A DNA stretch of 64,000 nucleotides from Pseudonocardia thermophila (GCF_900142365.1 NZ_FRAP01000016.1:62001-126000); one strand, 5' to 3'. Numbered from the stretch's first letter, positions 39,031 through 48,976 are shown. Translations and numbers: made by a program. The notes: generated from the sequence alone by a model not told the origin.

Positions 39031-39066
39031 GCGACGGCCCCGCACCATCCGGTGCGGGGCCGTCGC
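39031..39066. terminator. Bidirectional terminator between the racemase gene and rplA
   Basis: A perfect 16-bp inverted repeat (arms GCGACGGCCCCGCACC / GGTGCGGGGCCGTCGC) with an ATCC loop lies between two convergent stop codons, only 5 bp after the racemase stop. Confidence 0.85.
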
Positions 39067-39083
39067 GAGGACGTACGCGATGC

Positions 39084-39800
39084 TCAGGCGGGCTCGTCCA
39101 CCAGCAGGTTGCGCGTGCGGTTCGGGTCGACCGGGATGCCCGGACCCGTCGTGGTGGAGATGGTGATCTTCTTGATGTAGCGCCCCTTGGCCGCGGCCGG
39201 CTTGGCCCGCAGCACCTCCTCCAGGGCGGCGCCGTAGTTCTCCACCAGCTTCTCGGTGTCGAACGACGCCTTGCCGATCACCAGGTGCAGGTTGGCCTGC
39301 TTGTCGACGCGGAAGTTGATCTTCCCGCCCTTGATGTCGTTGACGGCCTTGGCCACGTCCATGGTCACGGTGCCGGTCTTCGGGTTCGGCATCAGACCAC
39401 GGGGACCGAGGATGCGGGCGATGCGCCCGACCTTGGCCATCTGGTCCGGGGTGGCGATGGCGGCGTCGAAGTCCAGCCACCCACCCTGGATGCGCTCGAC
39501 CAGGTCGTCGGAGCCCACGGCGTCGGCGCCGGCGGCCTCGGCCTCGGCGGCCTTCTCACCGGTGGCGAACACGACGACGCGAGCGGTCTTGCCCGTGCCG
39601 TGCGGCAGGTTCACGGTGCCCCGGACCATCTGGTCGGACTTGCGGGGATCCACGCCGAGCCGCATCGCGACCTCGACCGTGGCGTCCATGTTCTTGCTGG
39701 AAGTCTCCTTCGCCAGGGCGGCCGCCTCCAGCGGGCTGTAGAGCCGGCTGCGGTCGACCTTCGCGGCCGCCTCGCGGTAGACCTTGCTGCGCTTCGGCAT
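39084..39800 (-). CDS. rplA: 50S ribosomal protein L1 (uL1)
   Basis: L1 forms the mobile E-site stalk and represses its operon by binding the leader mRNA. The 238 residues start at ATG 39800 ([11 protein letters not shown]) with a GAAGGAAC site. Conserved segments include NPKTGTVT and [10 protein letters not shown]. It lies 71 bp after rplK. Confidence 0.98.
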   Translation of the reverse strand: MPKRSKVYREAAAKVDRSRLYSPLEAAALAKETSSKNMDATVEVAMRLGVDPRKSDQMVRGTVNLPHGTGKTARVVVFATGEKAAEAEAAGADAVGSDDLVERIQGGWLDFDAAIATPDQMAKVGRIARILGPRGLMPNPKTGTVTMDVAKAVNDIKGGKINFRVDKQANLHLVIGKASFDTEKLVENYGAALEEVLRAKPAAAKGRYIKKITISTTTGPGIPVDPNRTRNLLVDEPA

Positions 39801-39871
39801 TGCTGTTCCTTCGATCCGGACAGTCGTGGTACGAGCCGCGCCCGACTCTCCCACTCGTGTTGGTTGGTCGG

Positions 39872-40306
39872 TCAGGCCGTGACCGTGATGCCCATCGACC
39901 GGGCCGTGCCCTCGATGATCTTCGTGGCGGCCTCGACGTCGTTGGCGTTGAGGTCACGCATCTTGGTCTCGGCGATCTGCCGGACCTGGTCCCGCGTGAC
40001 GGTCGCGACCTTCTTGCTGTGCGGCTCGCCGCTGCCCTTCTCGACACCGGCGGCCTTCAGCAGCAGCTTCGCCGCGGGCGGGGTCTTGAGCTCGAAGGTG
40101 AACGAGCGGTCCTCGTACACCGAGATCTCGACCGGAACGACGTCGCCCCGCTGCGACTCGGTGGCCGCGTTGTAGGCCTTGCAGAACTCCATGATGTTGA
40201 CGCCGTGCTGACCGAGCGCCGGGCCCACGGGAGGCGCAGGCGTGGCAGCACCCGCCTTGATCTGGAGCTTGATGATCGCGGAGAGCTTCCGCTTCTTGGG
40301 AGGCAT
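39872..40306 (-). CDS. rplK: 50S ribosomal protein L11 (uL11)
   Basis: L11 lies in the GTPase-associated centre and is the target site for thiopeptides and for stringent-response activation. The 144 residues include the Pro-rich N-terminal domain ([20 protein letters not shown]) and the RNA-binding C-terminal domain. The ATG at 40306 lies 60 bp after nusG. Confidence 0.98.
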   Translation of the reverse strand: MPPKKRKLSAIIKLQIKAGAATPAPPVGPALGQHGVNIMEFCKAYNAATESQRGDVVPVEISVYEDRSFTFELKTPPAAKLLLKAAGVEKGSGEPHSKKVATVTRDQVRQIAETKMRDLNANDVEAATKIIEGTARSMGITVTA

Positions 40307-40366
40307 CGCTGTTGTCCTCTGTCTCTACACGTCCCGCCGCGGACCTGCCGTGCCGCGGCGACGATC

Positions 40367-41236
40367 TCAGATCTTCGAGACCTGACTGAACGCCAGCTCG
40401 ACCGGCGTCTCGCGCCCGAAGATCGACACGAGCACCTTGAGCTTCTGGGCGTCCACGTTGACCTCGCTGATCGTGGCCGGGAGCGTGGCGAACGGCCCGT
40501 CCATGACGGTGACCGACTCGCCGACCTCGAAGTCGACCTCGACGGTCGGCTTGCCGGGCGCACCCGTCTCCGCCTCGGCCTTGGCGCCGGCAGGAGCCTG
40601 CTTGGCCTGCACCTTCGGCAGCAGGAACTTGATCACGTCGTCGTGGGACAGCGGCGACGGCTTGTTCGTCGCCCCCACGAACCCGGTGACCCCTGGCGTG
40701 TTGCGCACGACCGCCCAGGACTGGTCGTTGAGCTCCATCCGCACGAGGATGTAGCCGGGCAGCACCTTCCGCTGGACCTGCTTGCGCTGCCCGTTCTTGA
40801 TCTCGGTGACCTCTTCGGTGGGCACCTCGACCTGGAAGATGTAGTCCTCGGCGTCCAGGGTCTGGATGCGCGTCTCGAGGTTGGCCTTGACCTTGTTCTC
40901 GTAGCCGGCGTAGGAGTGCACGACGTACCACTCGCCGGGGGCGCGGCGCAGGGCTTCGCGCATCTCCTCGACCGGGTCGACGGCCTCCTCAGCGTCTGCC
41001 GCAGCAGCGACGGCGTCGTCCTGCTCGTCCTCGTCGTCCTGGGCGCCCGCGTCGTCCACCGTGTCGCCCGCCGTGTCGTCAACGGTGTCGTCGGCGGTCT
41101 CGTCAGCGGTGTCGTCGGCGTCCACAGCCTGGTCGTCAGCGGCCTCCTCGACGTCGACCTCGTCGACGTCGGTCGGCCACTGGCCGCCGTCCTGGGATGT
41201 CACGTTCTCACTCGCTTCCTCGTCCATGGCCGTCAT
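40367..41236 (-). CDS. nusG: Transcription termination/antitermination protein NusG
   Basis: NusG binds RNA polymerase, affects pausing and couples transcription to translation or Rho. The NGN domain ([15 protein letters not shown] onward) and the C-terminal KOW domain ([18 protein letters not shown]) are complete. The first ~90 residues are a very acidic extension full of Asp/Glu/Ala, longer than in most bacteria but usual in actinobacteria. The start is uncertain: ATG 41236 (289 residues), ATG 41227, or a GTG at 41251 that overlaps the secE stop. None has a clear ribosome binding site. Confidence 0.95.
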   Translation of the reverse strand: MTAMDEEASENVTSQDGGQWPTDVDEVDVEEAADDQAVDADDTADETADDTVDDTAGDTVDDAGAQDDEDEQDDAVAAAADAEEAVDPVEEMREALRRAPGEWYVVHSYAGYENKVKANLETRIQTLDAEDYIFQVEVPTEEVTEIKNGQRKQVQRKVLPGYILVRMELNDQSWAVVRNTPGVTGFVGATNKPSPLSHDDVIKFLLPKVQAKQAPAGAKAEAETGAPGKPTVEVDFEVGESVTVMDGPFATLPATISEVNVDAQKLKVLVSIFGRETPVELAFSQVSKI

Positions 41237-41247
41237 GCGGTGCGGGA

Positions 41248-41589
41248 TCACTGGTTGCCGAACACGGCATCGATCCCGAGGCCGAACAGGAAGTCCAGCC
41301 CGGCGACCAGCGCCACCATGAACGACACGAACACCAGCACGACGATCGTGTAGGTCACCAGCTGCTCCCGGCTCGGCCAGATGACCTTCCGCAGCTCGGC
41401 AACCACCTCACGCAGGTACCGCATCACCCGCGAGGGCAGGGAGCCCTTCTCCGGGTGCTTCTTGTCGCGCACCGCGGTGCCCCGCGGCTCCGCACCCGAG
41501 GGTGCGGGCTCGGACCGACGGCCCCGGCGGTCGGCCGCACTGCGCGGGCGCCCCCGCTCAGTGCTCTCCGACCCGTGCTCCTCAGCCAC
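41248..41589 (-). CDS. secE: Preprotein translocase subunit SecE
   Basis: SecE is the essential clamp subunit of the SecYEG channel. The 113 residues have a long charged N-terminal extension, then an amphipathic helix ([20 protein letters not shown]) and one membrane span ([20 protein letters not shown]). The GTG at 41589 has a GGAGGA site. It lies between tRNA-Trp and nusG, the conserved actinobacterial order. Confidence 0.95.
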   Translation of the reverse strand: MAEEHGSESTERGRPRSAADRRGRRSEPAPSGAEPRGTAVRDKKHPEKGSLPSRVMRYLREVVAELRKVIWPSREQLVTYTIVVLVFVSFMVALVAGLDFLFGLGIDAVFGNQ

Positions 41590-41661
41590 GCCCGCGTCCT
41601 CCAGTGTGTGCAGCGTCCTCTGCCGGGCGCCGCATCGGTGCCTGCCGATGTCGAACCTCGA

Positions 41662-41737
41662 TGGCAGGGGCGACAGGACTCGAACCTGCAACCTGCGGTT
41701 TTGGAGACCGCTGCTCTACCAATTGAGCTACACCCCT
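41662..41737 (-). tRNA. trnW: tRNA-Trp (anticodon CCA)
   Basis: A 76-nt cloverleaf with acceptor pair AGGGGTG / CGCCCCT, D-loop AGCTCAATTGGTAGAGC, anticodon loop reading CTCCAAA, T-arm GGTTCGAGTCC, discriminator G and encoded CCA. It lies directly upstream of secE. Confidence 0.97.
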
Positions 41738-41861
41738 AGGCCCGGCCCCGTCTCTGGACGAGACACACCGCAGCAGCGGCGAACCCGGCGAGTATCGAGT
41801 GTACGGCACACCTCGAGCCGGCCTTCCACCGCATGGGCGGTTCGGCCCGACCGGGCCGAGA

Positions 41862-42287
41862 TCAGGGGAGGAGGACCTCGGCGACGGCCTTGCCGAGCAC
41901 GGTGCGGCCCTCGAAGAGGGCCTTGATCGCGATGGTCGCGACTCGGCCGCCGCCGGGGGCGTCGGCGAGCGCGGTGACGTTGCCGGAGAACTCCACGAGC
42001 GCGCCCTCGTCGTCGTCCGGGACGACCACGGGGCGGGTGAAGCGGACGGAGAGCCCGCGGACCGCGGACGGATCGCCCGCCCAGCCGCTCACGAACCGGC
42101 CGGCGAGCGCCATCGTGAGCATCCCGTGCGCGATGACGCCGGGCAGGCCGACCTCGGAAGCGACGCGGTCGGACCAGTGGATCGGGTTGAAGTCGCCGGA
42201 GGCACCCGCGTAGCGGACCAGGTCGGCGCGGGTGACCCGGACGGAGGTCGGGGGCAGCTCGGTGCCCACCTCGACGACGGGAGTCAT
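41862..42287 (-). CDS. hadB: MaoC-like (3R)-hydroxyacyl dehydratase, HadB type
   Basis: In mycobacteria HadB is the catalytic subunit of the FAS-II dehydratases. The 141 residues contain the hydratase-2 motif GDFNPIHW with catalytic Asp32 and His37. It lies 1 bp after hadA, and the pair probably forms a heterodimer. The gene order rpmG-hadA-hadB-trnW-secE equals that of M. tuberculosis except that hadC is missing; the 124 bp up to tRNA-Trp hold no gene. In an organism without mycolic acids the substrate is unclear. Confidence 0.88.
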   Translation of the reverse strand: MTPVVEVGTELPPTSVRVTRADLVRYAGASGDFNPIHWSDRVASEVGLPGVIAHGMLTMALAGRFVSGWAGDPSAVRGLSVRFTRPVVVPDDDEGALVEFSGNVTALADAPGGGRVATIAIKALFEGRTVLGKAVAEVLLP

Positions 42288-42288
42288 G

Positions 42289-42732
42289 TCAGGCCGCCTC
42301 GGCGGTGACGAGCAGCAGCTTCGTGGTGGCGACCGGCTCACCGGCGGGATCGGCGATCTCGCAGCGCAGGGTCAGGCGGTGGCTGCCGGCGCGCGTGGTG
42401 AGGTCCTCGACGTGCACGGTGACGGCGAGCTCGTCGCCGGCGTGGATGGGCCGGTGCAGGGTGATCGTCTGATCGCCGTGGACCATGTGCGCGTAGTCCC
42501 AGCCGAAGTCGGGATCGCGCAGGACCTGCTCGATCAGCGGCATGGTGAACGACGCGGCGAACGTCGGCGGCGCGACGACGTCGGGATGGCCTGCGGCCTG
42601 CGCGGCGGCCACGTCGTGGCACAGCGGTGAGGTCTCACCGACGGCCCGCGCGAACTCGCGGACCTTCTCGCGCCCCACGCGGTAGGGCTCGGCGCCCGGG
42701 AACGCCCGGCCGACGAACGACGCGTCGGGCAC
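42289..42732 (-). CDS. hadA: MaoC-like dehydratase subunit, HadA type
   Basis: HadA is the non-catalytic, substrate-binding partner of HadB. The 147 residues form a hot-dog fold of the FAS1-like dehydratase type (FPGAEPYRVGREKVREFARAVG, later HGDQTITLHRPIHAGDEL), and the catalytic Asp/His motif is absent, as in HadA. The GTG start at 42732 is next to the end of rpmG (40 bp). Confidence 0.87.
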   Translation of the reverse strand: MPDASFVGRAFPGAEPYRVGREKVREFARAVGETSPLCHDVAAAQAAGHPDVVAPPTFAASFTMPLIEQVLRDPDFGWDYAHMVHGDQTITLHRPIHAGDELAVTVHVEDLTTRAGSHRLTLRCEIADPAGEPVATTKLLLVTAEAA

Positions 42733-42772
42733 GTCTCAGACTCCCGATCTCCCGTAGCGGATCAGCGCAGGT

Positions 42773-42940
42773 TCAGCGGGTCTCGCGGTGCTCGCGGTGG
42801 GTGCCGCAGTTCGGGCAGAACTTCTTCAGCACGAGCCGGTCGGGGTCGTTGCGCCGGTTCTTGCGCGTGATGTAGTTCCGGTGCTTGCACTGCTCGCACG
42901 CCAGCGTGATCTTCGGCCGAACATCGGTGGCCTTGGCCAT
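42773..42940 (-). CDS. rpmG: 50S ribosomal protein L33 (bL33), zinc-binding form
   Basis: The 55 residues carry two CxxC pairs (CEQC and CPNC), the zinc-binding form. The ATG is at 42940, with GGAGGCA upstream. It follows the tRNA-Met gene and precedes hadA. Such Cys-containing forms are used when zinc is sufficient. Confidence 0.96.
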   Translation of the reverse strand: MAKATDVRPKITLACEQCKHRNYITRKNRRNDPDRLVLKKFCPNCGTHREHRETR

Positions 42941-42986
42941 CGCGGGTGCCTCCTGCTTGCACGAAAGAGATCGGGACGAATCTGAG

Positions 42987-43062
42987 TGGTAGCGGCGGCC
43001 GGACTCGAACCGGCGACACAACGATTATGAGCCGTTTGCTCTACCAACTGAGCTACGCCGCC
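42987..43062 (-). tRNA. trnM: tRNA-Met (anticodon CAT)
   Basis: A 76-nt cloverleaf with acceptor GGCGGCG / CGCCGCT, D-loop AGCTCAGTTGGTAGAGC, anticodon loop CTCATAA, T-arm GGTTCGAGTCC, discriminator A and encoded CCA. The G1-U72 pair and lack of initiator G-C pairs suggest elongator Met. Confidence 0.95.
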
Positions 43063-43090
43063 GTGCGAGACAGGACGCGCCGTCTCACGG

Positions 43091-43163
43091 AGCCCCTTTA
43101 CGGAATCGAACCGTAGACCTTCTCCTTACCATGGAGACGCTCTGCCGACTGAGCTAAAGGGGC
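43091..43163 (-). tRNA. trnT: tRNA-Thr (anticodon GGT)
   Basis: A 73-nt cloverleaf with acceptor GCCCCTT / AAGGGGC, D-loop AGCTCAGTCGGCAGAGC, anticodon loop ATGGTAA, T-arm GGTTCGATTCC and discriminator T. CCA is not encoded. It lies 28 bp upstream of tRNA-Met. Confidence 0.95.
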
Positions 43164-43215
43164 GGCAGCCGCTCGCGGGATCGCTCCCCCGAGGAGGCTT
43201 TTCAAGCTTACACAC

Positions 43216-43260
43216 CGCCGGCGGGGACCCGTACGCGGGGGGTACCCCGGCCGGCCGGCG
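43216..43260 (-). terminator. Hairpin after rpsR
   Basis: A long imperfect inverted repeat (outer arms CGCCGGC / GCCGGCG, inner GGGG / CCCC) lies 12 bp after the rpsR stop and before the tRNA genes. Confidence 0.55.
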
Positions 43261-43272
43261 TGCGGTCCTACC

Positions 43273-43512
43273 TCAGCCCCTACCCGCGCGCGGGTAGGGC
43301 AGCAGCGCCATCTCGCGGGCGTTGCGGATCGCCACCGCCACCCGCCGCTGCTGCTGCGGGGTGAGACCGGTGACGCGGCGGGCACGGATCTTCCCGCGGT
43401 CGGAGATGAACTGGCGCAGGAGCGCCGTGTCCTTCCAGTCGATCTCGGTGATCCCCTTCGCGTGCAGGGGGTTCGCCTTCTTCTTCATCGGGCGCAGCGG
43501 CTTGCCGGGCAT
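43273..43512 (-). CDS. rpsR: 30S ribosomal protein S18 (bS18), cysteine-free form
   Basis: The 79 residues end with the typical S18 sequence ([13 protein letters not shown], then [10 protein letters not shown]). There is no cysteine, so this is the zinc-free (C-minus) type that in actinobacteria usually exists beside a zinc-binding rpsR. C-minus paralogues are often controlled by Zur, but I saw no clear Zur box upstream. The ATG at 43512 has GAGGAAGG 12 nt upstream. A second S18 elsewhere in the genome is expected. Confidence 0.93.
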   Translation of the reverse strand: MPGKPLRPMKKKANPLHAKGITEIDWKDTALLRQFISDRGKIRARRVTGLTPQQQRRVAVAIRNAREMALLPYPRAGRG

Positions 43513-43922
43513 GGAACGCCCACCTTCCTCACGTAACTCGTCGGATCCGAGGATACCTGGCAGGCCCGGGCCGACCTGCGGTGGGAGGGTAAGGGGCGGC
43601 CGCACCACGCCTGAGGGCCCCCACCCGAGCACGACGTGATCGCCCGATGCGCCGGGTGCGGCCTCAGCCCGACCGTGGTCGGCATGACCGATCTCGTCCT
43701 GCCGTTGCCCGCCGTCGCCGACGCCGACCACCACCGCAGCGTGCTGCACGCGGAGGCGGCGCGCCACCGGCTGGCCCGCCTCGCCCGGCGCGGCCGGCGA
43801 TCTGCGACGAACGTCACTGGCCCACCACCCGCACCGCCCGGGGAAGCCGCTCCCCGCGACGCGCCCCGGGAGGAGGTCCCCGCTCGAGAAATCGCCGATG
43901 ACCGTCGGTGCGCCGTGCCACG
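43513..43922. other. 410-bp gap between rpsR and the LuxR-type regulator gene
   Basis: This gap must hold the promoters of two divergent genes. A plus-strand frame (GTG 43636 to 43926, 96 codons, starting M-I-A-R-C-A-G-C-G) is open, but it lacks a ribosome binding site, overlaps the next gene and has no recognisable domain, so I do not call it a gene. No repeats or clear promoter boxes were seen. Confidence 0.4.
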
Positions 43923-46900
43923 ATGACCTCCGTGGCACGCCTGGGCGTCGGCATCGACCTGGTCGGGCGCGGTCCCGAGCTCGCCGCGCTCGAGGCCGCG
44001 CTGCGCGGGGCCGCCGCCGGGCGCCCGGCGGGCGTGCTGCTCGCCGGCGACGCCGGGGTGGGCAAGTCCCGGATGGTCACCGAGACCGTCGAGCGCGCGA
44101 CCGCGGCCGGGTTCACCGTGCTGGTCGGCCGCTGCCTCGACACCGCCGACGCGGCGCTGCCCTACCTGCCGTTCACCGAGATCGCCGGCACGCTGGCGGC
44201 GGCCCGCCCCGAGATCGTCGCCGAGCGGCCGGCGCTGCGCCGGCTGCTGCCGGGCGAAGTGGTGCGCGACACCACCCCCGGCGACGACTCCGGGCTGGGC
44301 CAGCTGCGGGTCTTCGACGCGGTGCTGTCCGCGCTCGACGCGCTGAGCGCCCGCTCCCCCACCCTGCTGGTGGTCGAGGACCTGCACTGGGCCGACCGGT
44401 CGAGCCGTGACCTGCTGGTCTTCCTGCTCTCCCGGCTCACCGCACAGCGCCTCGTGGTGCTCGCCACCTACCGCCGCGACGACCTGCACCGCCGCCACCC
44501 GCTGCGGCCGGTGCTGTCCGAGCTGGTGCGCCTGCCCACCGTCGAGCGGCTGGAGCTGGAACCGCTCGGCGAGGCGGAGGCGCTGGAACTGGTGCGCAGG
44601 CTCGCGCAGCGCTGGACCGACGGCGCGCTCACCGAGGATCAGCTGCGGCGCATCGCCCGGCGCAGCGAGGGCAACGCGTTCTTCGCCGAGGAGCTGGTCA
44701 CGGCGGGCTCCTCGGGGGTACCCGAGGGACTCGCCGAGGTGCTCATGGCGCGCATCGAGGCGCTGCCGGCGCAGACCCAGCGGGTGCTGCGCATCGCCGC
44801 GGTGTCCGGCCGCAGGGTCCGCCACGAGCGGCTGGCTGCCGTCTCCGGGCTCGACGACGAGGACCTCGACCAGGCGCTGCGCGAGGCGGTCGCCCAGCAC
44901 GTGCTGGTGCTCGACCGACCCGGCGACCCGACCGCCGACGGCTACGTCTTCCGGCACGCCCTGCTGCGCGAAGCGATCTACCAGGAGCTGCTGCCCGGCG
45001 AGCGCACCCGGCTGCACGCCCGCCACGCCGAGCACCTCGCCGCGAAGGCGGAACCGGGCAGCGCCGCCGAGCTGGCCCACCACGCCTACGCCGGCCACGA
45101 TCTCGTGCGCGCGCTCGCCGCGTCGGTCGTCGCCGCCGACGAGGCCGACGCCCGCTCCGCGCCGGCCGAGGCGCTGTTCCAGCTGGAGCGGGCGCTCGAG
45201 CTCTGGCACACGGTGCCCGACCCGGAGACCGTCACGGGCACCTGCGAGGCCGCGGTCACCCGGGCGGCGAGCTGGTACGCCAGCCACGCCGGCGATCCGG
45301 ACCGCGCGGTGCAGCTCGGCCGCCGCGCCGTCGAGCTGGCCGAGGCGGACAAGGACGACCTGATGACCGCGCGCTGCGCCCGCGGCCTCGCGCAGCTGCT
45401 GCTCGACCTGCCGGGGCATGAGCCCGAGGCGCTGGCCACGGCCCGCCGGGCGCTGGCGCTCTTGACCGAGCAGCCGCCGTCGGCCGACCTCGCGTGGGCG
45501 CACTGCACGCTCGCCCGCGCGTTCTGGCGCGTCGACCGCCCGGCCGACGCCGACGAGCACGCCCGGGCCGCGGTCGCCGTCGTCGACGGGATGGACCTGA
45601 CCGGGTCGCTGCAGCACCGCGCCGGTGAGGCGATCGGGGCTGAGGCGATCGGGGCCAAGGCCGACGGCCTGATCACGATGTCGATCTGCGCTCAGCACAT
45701 CGGGGAGGACGAGCTCTCCCTCCGGCTCGTCCGGGACGCCCGCCGGCTCGCGCACCGGGCGGGGCACCAGACCGTGGAGCTGCGCTCGTACTACAACCTC
45801 GGGCTGCAGCTGTTCGACTCAGGCCGGTTGGCGGAGGCGGCCGAGGTGTTCCGCGAAGGCGAGCAGCGCGCCGAGGAGGTCGGGCTCGGGTGGAGCGGCT
45901 ACGCGATCGACCTGCGTGTGGTGCACGTCCTCACGATGTACCAGCTCGGCGAGTGGGACCGGGCCGAGGCGGCGGCCCGCATCGCCGGCCGGGCCGTGTC
46001 GGCCACGGTCGGCTCCCGGCTCGCCGCCGCGGGGATGCTCGTCGCCGCCGCGCGCGGCCGGCTCGCGGAGGTCGAGCGGCAGCTGGCCGAGCTGGCGAAC
46101 CACTCGTCCGCAGACGACCAGGTGATGGTGCTCGCCGGCATCGCCGGAGCCGAGGCGGCGCTATGGGCGGGTGATCCCGGCGAGGCGGCGCGGCGGGTGG
46201 CCGCGGCCATCCGCGGGCTGCAGGGGGTGCTGGAGCGGCACCTGGGCACGATCGCGCTGGCCGCGGTGGGGATCGGTGCGCAGGCCGCGCTGGTGGGGTC
46301 GGGCGCGGTGCCCGCCGCGGCGGCCCGGGCGGAGGCGGAGCGGCTGGCCGCGCTCGCGGAGGACGCCGCGGCGCACGGGATGCCGCGGTCGAGCCGGCTC
46401 GGCCCGGAGGGTCGCGCGTGGCTGGCGTGGGCGCGGGCCGAGCTGACCCGCCTGACCGGGCCCGATCCCGCGGCGTGGACGGCCGCGATCACCGCGTTCG
46501 AGTACGAGGGCGGCCGCCCCGGCGCGCCCGGCTACCGGCAGGGCTGCGGGCTGCTGCGGCGAGCGGAGGCGCGGCTGGCCCGCGGGGAACCCGCCGTGGG
46601 CGCCGTCGCCGACGACCTGACCGCCGCCTGCGCCACCGCCACCCGGCTCGGCGCGGAGCCGCTCGCCGGCGCGGCGCGGGCCGCGGCGCGAAGGGCCGGC
46701 GTGCGGCTGGCCTCGCCGGCCGCCGATCGGGCTCCGGCCGGCGACCCGCTCACCCCGCGCGAGCGGGCGGTGCTCGGCCTGGTGGCTGCGGGCCGCACCA
46801 ACCGCCAGGTCGGCGAGGAGCTCTACATCAGCGAGAAGACGGTGAGCGTGCACCTGTCGCGGGTGATGGCGAAGCTCGGCGCCTCGAGCCGCACCGAGGC

Positions 46901-46949
46901 GGTCAGCGTGGCGTACGCCCGGGGACTGCTCACCCCGTCCACCGACTGA
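43923..46949 (+). CDS. Large ATP-binding LuxR-family transcriptional regulator (LAL)
   Basis: The 1008 residues have an N-terminal AAA/STAND ATPase (Walker [10 protein letters not shown]; Walker [12 protein letters not shown]), a long helical TPR-like middle part (about 370-900) and a C-terminal LuxR helix-turn-helix ([25 protein letters not shown], then [17 protein letters not shown]). Such regulators often activate secondary metabolism or sterol and sugar use when a small ligand binds. A tandem 15-bp duplication near 45628-45657 ([11 protein letters not shown] in the protein) sits in the middle domain. The start is ATG 43923. The downstream P450 gene is a possible target. Confidence 0.92.
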   Translation: MTSVARLGVGIDLVGRGPELAALEAALRGAAAGRPAGVLLAGDAGVGKSRMVTETVERATAAGFTVLVGRCLDTADAALPYLPFTEIAGTLAAARPEIVAERPALRRLLPGEVVRDTTPGDDSGLGQLRVFDAVLSALDALSARSPTLLVVEDLHWADRSSRDLLVFLLSRLTAQRLVVLATYRRDDLHRRHPLRPVLSELVRLPTVERLELEPLGEAEALELVRRLAQRWTDGALTEDQLRRIARRSEGNAFFAEELVTAGSSGVPEGLAEVLMARIEALPAQTQRVLRIAAVSGRRVRHERLAAVSGLDDEDLDQALREAVAQHVLVLDRPGDPTADGYVFRHALLREAIYQELLPGERTRLHARHAEHLAAKAEPGSAAELAHHAYAGHDLVRALAASVVAADEADARSAPAEALFQLERALELWHTVPDPETVTGTCEAAVTRAASWYASHAGDPDRAVQLGRRAVELAEADKDDLMTARCARGLAQLLLDLPGHEPEALATARRALALLTEQPPSADLAWAHCTLARAFWRVDRPADADEHARAAVAVVDGMDLTGSLQHRAGEAIGAEAIGAKADGLITMSICAQHIGEDELSLRLVRDARRLAHRAGHQTVELRSYYNLGLQLFDSGRLAEAAEVFREGEQRAEEVGLGWSGYAIDLRVVHVLTMYQLGEWDRAEAAARIAGRAVSATVGSRLAAAGMLVAAARGRLAEVERQLAELANHSSADDQVMVLAGIAGAEAALWAGDPGEAARRVAAAIRGLQGVLERHLGTIALAAVGIGAQAALVGSGAVPAAAARAEAERLAALAEDAAAHGMPRSSRLGPEGRAWLAWARAELTRLTGPDPAAWTAAITAFEYEGGRPGAPGYRQGCGLLRRAEARLARGEPAVGAVADDLTAACATATRLGAEPLAGAARAAARRAGVRLASPAADRAPAGDPLTPRERAVLGLVAAGRTNRQVGEELYISEKTVSVHLSRVMAKLGASSRTEAVSVAYARGLLTPSTD

Positions 46950-47076
46950 GCGGCGGCCTGGGGGTCGGACCGGCCAGCCGCTGGCCCGGTCGGGCCAGCC
47001 CTGGACCGCGTGGACCCCGGCAGCGAATCCGCCCCACCCCTACGGTGGAGTGACGGATCTCACTGGGGAGGCTGCG

Positions 47077-48345
47077 GTGACGGCGACCGGGGTGTGGGCG
47101 GGGCGACCCGACCTGAGCGACATCGACGGGTTCTGGACGGCGCCGATCAGCGAGCGGGCGGCAGGGTTCGCCGCGCTGCGGGAGCACGAGCCGATCCCGT
47201 TCTACGAGGAACCGGAGTTCGCCTACTTCCCCCGCGGCGCGGGCTTCTACGCGTTGACCCGGCACGCCGACGTCGTCGAGGCAAGCCGCAACCCGGCGGT
47301 GTTCACCTCCGGTCAAGGCAGCACCTCAGTCACCGACATGCCACCGGAGTTCCGCGAGTTCTTCGGCTCGATGATCGAGATGGACGATCCGCGGCACGCC
47401 CGGCTGCGCCGGATCGTCTCGCGCGGGTTCACCCCGCGCCGACTCGGCGCGCTGGTGGACGAGGTCGCGGTCGTCGCCCGCCGGATCGTCGACGACGTCG
47501 TCGAGAAGGGCGGGTGCGACGCGGTCACCGAGATCGCCGCCCGGCTGCCGCTGAAGATCGTGTGCGACCTGATGGGCGTGCCGGCGAGCCAGCACGGGTT
47601 CGTCTTCGACCGGACGAACGTCATCCTCGGCGCGAGCGACCCGGAGTACGTGCCGGACGCGGAGAACATCGGGGTGGCGCTGCTCCAGGCGGGCAGCGAC
47701 CTGGCGGCACTCATGCAGGACCTGGGTCGGCACCGCATGGAGCACCCGACGGACGACGTCGTGTCGGCGCTGGTGAACGCGGAGGTCGACGGCGAGCGCC
47801 TCACCCCGGACGAACTGGGGAGCTTCTTCATCCTGCTCGTGGTCGCGGGCAACGAGACCACCCGCAACGCGATCAGCTGGGGGCTGCACCTGCTCACCGA
47901 GCACCCCGACCAGCGCTCGATCTGGCTGGCGGACCTGGACGGCGTCACGCCGACGGCGGTGGAGGAGATCGTCCGGCTCGCCTCGCCGGTGGTCTTCATG
48001 CGGCGCACTCTCTCCCGGGACGCCGAGCTGGGCGGGCAGCGGCTGCCCGCGGGGGCGAAGGTGGGGCTGTTCTACTGGGCGGCCAACCGGGATCCGGCGG
48101 TGTTCCCCGACCCGGACCGGTTCGACGTGCGGCGCTCCCCGAACAACCACGTCGGGTTCGGCGGACCCGGCCCCCATTTCTGCCTCGGGGCGCACCTGGC
48201 CCGCCGGGAGATGGCGGTGATGTTCCGGGAGCTGCTGACCCGCGTCCCGGACATCCACGCGACGGCGCCACCGCAGCGGCTGCGGTCGATGTTCATCAAC
48301 GGGATCAAGCACCTCCCGGTCGCGTTCACGCCCGGCAGGAGGTGA
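47077..48345 (+). CDS. Cytochrome P450, CYP124/125/142-like
   Basis: The 422 residues show the I-helix motif AGNETTRNAIS, the ExxR motif EEIVR, the segment SPVVFMRRTL and the heme-binding loop FGGPGPHFCLGAHLA with Cys369. The pattern AGNETTRNA with MRRT is typical of mycobacterial omega-hydroxylases of sterol and branched-lipid chains (CYP124, CYP125, CYP142). I chose GTG 47077 because GGGGAGG lies 5 nt upstream; GTG 47050 is possible. A TACGGT -10 box lies at 47041-47046. No ferredoxin gene is next to it. Confidence 0.9.
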   Translation: MTATGVWAGRPDLSDIDGFWTAPISERAAGFAALREHEPIPFYEEPEFAYFPRGAGFYALTRHADVVEASRNPAVFTSGQGSTSVTDMPPEFREFFGSMIEMDDPRHARLRRIVSRGFTPRRLGALVDEVAVVARRIVDDVVEKGGCDAVTEIAARLPLKIVCDLMGVPASQHGFVFDRTNVILGASDPEYVPDAENIGVALLQAGSDLAALMQDLGRHRMEHPTDDVVSALVNAEVDGERLTPDELGSFFILLVVAGNETTRNAISWGLHLLTEHPDQRSIWLADLDGVTPTAVEEIVRLASPVVFMRRTLSRDAELGGQRLPAGAKVGLFYWAANRDPAVFPDPDRFDVRRSPNNHVGFGGPGPHFCLGAHLARREMAVMFRELLTRVPDIHATAPPQRLRSMFINGIKHLPVAFTPGRR

Positions 48346-48514
48346 GCGGACGCCGCAAGCAGGAACGACGGGCACGCTGCGACACCATCGGGTGACACAG
48401 CGCTAACGACCGAACGGGCGCTCGCGATAGGCCGGGCGTACGGAACACCGGCGGCGCCACCGGGAACCGGACGACTCGAGCACCACCCGTCCCCTTCCGA
48501 GAACGGTGATCGTC

Positions 48515-48724
48515 ATGCCCGATCGTGTCCTCATGCTGCCCGCGCCCGCCCGGCCGCGGCACCGTCGCCACCCCGTCCGCACCGCGGTGCTGGACACCGT
48601 GGCGAAGGTCGGTAGCGGCGTGACGATCGCGGCGATCTTCGTCGTCGCAGGGACGGCGGCGACCCTCACGGCCGAGCCCGTGGACCCACCGGCCCGCGTC
48701 GTCACTTTCGAGCTTTCCCGGTGA
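48515..48724 (+). CDS. Small membrane protein, hypothetical
   Basis: A 69-codon frame from ATG 48515 encodes a basic N-terminus, one membrane helix (KVGSGVTIAAIFVVAGTAATL) and a short tail. I do not recognise a family, and no strong ribosome binding site is visible. It is convergent with the next small gene. Treat it as tentative. Confidence 0.4.
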   Translation: MPDRVLMLPAPARPRHRRHPVRTAVLDTVAKVGSGVTIAAIFVVAGTAATLTAEPVDPPARVVTFELSR

Positions 48725-48754
48725 CGGTGCCGACGGCAGGTCCGATCGGCCTGA

Positions 48755-48976
48755 TCAGGCGGCGGCTTCCTGCGTGCGCTCCAGGGGGCTCTTGAGCACC
48801 TGGTCGACCAGCCGCATCACCAGAGCGTTGCCACCCAACCGGTAACCGAACTCCTCCCAGGTCAGCAGCTCGCGGGACACGAGCTCGCCGACCGGGCCCG
48901 GGTACAACCGGGTCGCCCGGAACGCCGCAGCGCGCAGCCGCATCTTCTCGTGGTGATCCATTGGCACTGGATCCAT
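48755..48976 (-). CDS. Conserved actinobacterial small protein, function unknown
   Basis: The 73 residues read M-D-P-V-P-M-D-H-H-E-K, then LYPGPVGELVSRELLTWEEFGYRLG, a soluble mixed-charge protein with no motif I can name. ATG 48976 has a strong GGAGGTGA site 7 nt upstream. It is divergent from tenA with 157 bp between them. Confidence 0.65.
   Translation of the reverse strand: MDPVPMDHHEKMRLRAAAFRATRLYPGPVGELVSRELLTWEEFGYRLGGNALVMRLVDQVLKSPLERTQEAAA

Noticed and set aside
42987..43163. Mobile element integrated at the tRNA-Met/tRNA-Thr/tRNA-Trp cluster
   Set aside because: The tRNA genes are intact, no duplicated tRNA ends were seen, and the flanking order is the conserved chromosomal one.
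43636..43926. A 96-codon frame starting M-I-A-R-C-A-G-C-G
   Set aside because: There is no ribosome binding site, it overlaps the next gene's start, and it has no known domain; probably chance.
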